This document shows positions 62,124 through 64,000 of a stretch of DNA of 64,000 nt, one piece after another. Position numbers and translations under genes: made by a program. The DNA is from Candidatus Saccharibacteria bacterium oral taxon 488. Lineage in GTDB: Bacteria; Patescibacteriota; Saccharimonadia; Saccharimonadales; Saccharimonadaceae. Numbering within the stretch: position 1 is the first letter of the stretch; each line of letters opens with the position of its first letter. The stretch covers positions 496,001 to 560,000 of the forward strand of contig CP047920.1 in assembly GCA_010202645.1 (NCBI GenBank), read 5' to 3'. The notes beneath the pieces are model-generated. The model was not told the DNA's origin. It did no database searches and saw only the letters and a program-made list of their open reading frames with translations.

Positions 62124-62129
62124 ATTATA
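62124..62129 (-). promoter_or_regulatory. Leaderless -10 of the pyk-pgk-tpiA operon
   Basis: TATAAT on the minus strand, seven bases before the ATG at 62116. The intervening AAAAGG may look like a ribosome-binding site, but it abuts the ATG and would lie upstream of the transcript. Confidence 0.65.
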
Positions 62130-62162
62130 ACACCGGTTAGACGCTGAGAAAAGATATAATCA

Positions 62163-62878
62163 CTATTCAGAATTCGCTGCCCGATATCGAGCGATCGCTT
62201 GACGGGCGGCTTGCTGTTGAGCCACTTGTTTGGACGGGCCCACGCCGCGCCCCATCAGCGTTTCACCGACGAACACCCCGAGCGTAAATACCTTATCATG
62301 ATCTGGCCCTCCTCGCCCAAAACTTTGTACACCGGCGTCTGACCATCAACGCGCTGAGAAATTTCCTGTAAATACGACTTCGGATCGCGCCAGCTGCCTG
62401 ATTCCAAAATTCCGTCCAACTTAACGATGATATGTTTATGAATAAAATCGCGCGCATCATCAAAGCCGCGCTCCAGATAAATCGCGCCGATCACCGCCTC
62501 GAACGCATTGGCTAAAATCTGCAAGTGCGCCCGGTCTGAACCATTTTTCTCACCCTTTGACATACGAATCAGCGGCCCATAACCTAATTTATCACCCGCC
62601 GCACCGATACTTTCCGTGCGCACCAGTGCCGCCCGCCACGCCGTCAAAACTCCTTCCGGCTCAGAAAAGTGCGTAAATAAATACTCCGTTACCGCTAACT
62701 CCAACACCGCATCACCGAGGAATTCCAACCGCTCGTTATGCCCGTGGACTGATTTTCTGTGTTCATTAACGTAGCTACGATGCGTCAAAGCCGTAATCAA
62801 CAGATCCAAGTTATTAAACTCAAACCCTAGCTTCTCACGCGCAAACTCCTGATACGGCGCCGTATTCATCCCGCTCAT
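62163..62878 (-). pseudogene. rnc: Ribonuclease III with frameshift in its RNA-binding domain
   Basis: Double-strand-specific endoribonuclease. The uninterrupted frame (62255-62878, 207 aa) holds a complete catalytic domain: RSYVNEH near 34, the signature NERLEFLGDAVLE near 48-60 and NAFEAVIGAIYLE near 122. The RNA-binding domain begins normally (PKSYLQEISQR near 166) but leaves frame near 62303-62306 after GEEG and ends in 13 unrelated residues. Restoring one base at the GGGCC site resumes a perfect domain end (VFTLGVFVGETLMGRG, then SKQVAQQQAARQAI) to a TAG at 62163. Either a real one-base deletion, a sequence error, or frameshifting. The ATG follows the NUDIX stop directly. Confidence 0.85.
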
Positions 62879-63376
62879 CTATAGATTCTCCTGCCTGATT
62901 CGCTTCATAGCGAGCAGAATTAACTTGCCAATATCCTCATACTCAATCTCATCCAGCGCCTCATGAAAGGTAAACCACTTGAGGCCATTCATCCAGTCTT
63001 CTTTTTGTAGTTTTTCGTCCGGATCAAGCGCCTTCATCAGGTATACTTGCTGCGAAATCAGTACTAATTTATCAAGCCGGCGGTAGCGAAAATTAATTTT
63101 GCCCAGCCAGCCGCATACCTCGATATTCTTGAGGCCAGCCTCCTCGCCAACCTCACGCTTGGCGGCGGCTTGTGCTGTCTCGCCCGGCTCAACATGGCCC
63201 TTGGGAATGGTCCAGCGATCCCGCGCGTCTTGATAAAGTAGAAACTCAACATCACCCTTTTTATTACGTCGAAACACCACGCCGCCGGCGGTTGGCTCGC
63301 GAACTATTTCCTGGATCGACGGTTTTTTGCGACCGCCAAAATATTTCTTGATATGATCAAAGCTGCTTGTCTTCAT
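62879..63376 (-). CDS. NUDIX hydrolase
   Basis: 165 aa from the ATG at 63376, which has a GAGGA site; the frame is open to 63418. The Nudix box is complete: GHVEPGETAQAAAKREVGEE near 64-83. An N-terminal basic segment (KKYFGGRKK) precedes the fold. Substrates of such enzymes are nucleoside diphosphates linked to another group; none can be named here. It overlaps the end of nusB by 20 bases. Confidence 0.9.
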   Translation of the reverse strand: MKTSSFDHIKKYFGGRKKPSIQEIVREPTAGGVVFRRNKKGDVEFLLYQDARDRWTIPKGHVEPGETAQAAAKREVGEEAGLKNIEVCGWLGKINFRYRRLDKLVLISQQVYLMKALDPDEKLQKEDWMNGLKWFTFHEALDEIEYEDIGKLILLAMKRIRQENL

Positions 63377-63812
63377 CGGCGTCCTCTTGAAGGGAGCGAT
63401 ACGCTGTGCCGAGCACACCGTTCACAAATTTCCCTGAGTTATCCGAACCAAACGTTTTTGCCAGTTCCACTGCTTCGTTGATGGCCACCTTTGGCGGCAC
63501 CACTGCCCGAGAAAACAATAATTCATACAGCCCGAGCCGCAACACCGTCCGATCAATTCGCGATATCTGCTCAATCGGCCATTCTGGCGCCAGCGGACGA
63601 AGTTTATCATCAAGCTCTGCTTTATGCACGGTGACGCCATCGATCAGACTTCGCACAAACTCGACATCATCGACTGATGATTTGTATTTCTCAAGATTGC
63701 GCGTCAAGATATCGGCGACATTAATCTCGCTGTCGCCAACTTCCTGGCGAAACTCAATCTCGTATAACGTCTGCAACGCGACGATTCGTCCTAAGTGACG
63801 GTTTGAAGCCAT
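63357..63812 (-). CDS. nusB: Transcription antitermination factor NusB
   Basis: 151 aa all-helical RNA-binding protein of rRNA antitermination complexes. Typical sequence: RHLGRIVALQTLYEIEF at the start, IDRTVLRLGLYELLF near 87 and the C-terminal INEAVELAKTFGSDNSGKFVNGVLG. It lies 27 bases after rpmF. Its function fits with nusA at the other end of the window. Confidence 0.95.
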   Translation of the reverse strand: MASNRHLGRIVALQTLYEIEFRQEVGDSEINVADILTRNLEKYKSSVDDVEFVRSLIDGVTVHKAELDDKLRPLAPEWPIEQISRIDRTVLRLGLYELLFSRAVVPPKVAINEAVELAKTFGSDNSGKFVNGVLGTAYRSLQEDADEDKQL

Positions 63813-63839
63813 GACAAAAACGTTCCTGTTCGTGTTAGT

Positions 63840-63989
63840 TTATTTTGTGCTCTTGCTACCAGTCTCACGTTTGGTCGTCTTGACCTTCACTGGTGACGTC
63901 CCGTTGACGCGGCGTGCTAATTTCAGTACCAAGTGGCTGCGACGCAGACCGGTCTTGCGCGGACTGCTCTGCTTTTTTGGTTGTGCCAT
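63840..63989 (-). CDS. rpmF: 50S ribosomal protein L32
   Basis: 49 aa, read directly from the sequence: MAQPKKQSSPRKTGLRRSHL at the start, then a basic tail ending GSKSTK. The RRSH core and basic composition match L32. It lacks the zinc-binding cysteines of some L32 proteins. Heads the rpmF-nusB-NUDIX-rnc group; its upstream region is cut off by the window edge. Confidence 0.85.
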   Translation of the reverse strand: MAQPKKQSSPRKTGLRRSHLVLKLARRVNGTSPVKVKTTKRETGSKSTK

Positions 63990-64000
63990 AGAAAAATCTC

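Noticed and set aside
1-64000. UGA recoded as an amino acid (as in Gracilibacteria/Absconditabacteria)
   Set aside because: Many genes end at TGA in tightly packed junctions, for example the TGATG overlaps before mnmA and the ABC exporter, and reading through would run into the next gene.
1-64000. CRISPR arrays, insertion sequences or prophage
   Set aside because: No spaced direct repeats, transposase or phage structural genes were seen; gene order is housekeeping-like throughout.

Overview
The window is a gene-dense bacterial chromosome segment, probably from a Candidate Phyla Radiation organism and most like Saccharibacteria (TM7). This rests on gene content recognised by eye: a short alanyl-tRNA synthetase, a PilM/FtsA-type gene followed by a large one-span membrane protein, ruvX and mltG, lower glycolysis without visible biosynthetic pathways, and surface or wall-active proteins. 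TGA is used as a normal stop, so this is not a UGA-recoded Gracilibacteria/Absconditabacteria genome. No insertion sequence, prophage, rRNA operon or CRISPR array was seen. There is one tRNA, Gln(CTG).

Layout. 1-11 kb: tyrS, a class A penicillin-binding protein on the + strand, and a minus-strand block nusA-clpC-HExxH membrane protein-radA-PIN/TRAM that recalls the Firmicutes clpC-radA-disA-yacL cluster without disA. 11-15 kb: a small membrane protein behind a structured leader, then divergent gapA and rel, and an unexplained 290-nt region of nested inverted repeats. 14.7-21.2 kb: operon pheT-ABC exporter-FKBP-trxB-ppa. 21-27 kb: HIT and SLOG genes, a 570-aa orphan, a CYTH protein, and an operon of a 77-78 aa membrane protein, pheS and a two-gene module (309-aa soluble plus 156-aa membrane protein). 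27-31.5 kb: aquaporin with a histone-like tail, rmuC, PAP2, tRNA-Gln and a candidate small RNA. 31.5-44 kb: ParB-like protein, trmD, khpA, the ftsA/pilM-ruvX-mltG operon, alaS, a sortase-type adhesin, rpsP, and small orphans including a degenerate kinase. 44-64 kb, all minus strand: the tRNA thiolation pair (cysteine desulfurase, mnmA), metG-tatD, rsmA, two G5/DUF348 wall-active proteins, uvrD, a 734-aa disordered tail-anchored protein, the glycolytic operon pyk-pgk-tpiA, and rpmF-nusB-nudix-rnc.

The strongest unifying signal is regulatory. About eighteen transcription units have a clear -10 hexamer (TATAAT, TATACT, TACAAT, TATAGT or TACACT) ending exactly 6-8 bases before the start codon, with no room for a Shine-Dalgarno site. 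This predicts leaderless mRNAs. A second class (tyrS, nusA, gapA, aquaporin, khpA and genes inside operons) has good AGGAGG-type sites. The second notable point is a frameshift that removes the double-stranded-RNA-binding domain of RNase III.

In cell terms, the window supplies aminoacylation (Tyr, Phe, Ala, Met), tRNA modification, ATP from lower glycolysis, stringent response, protein and redox quality control, peptidoglycan synthesis and cleavage, and a set of surface proteins suited to a host-attached lifestyle (inference).
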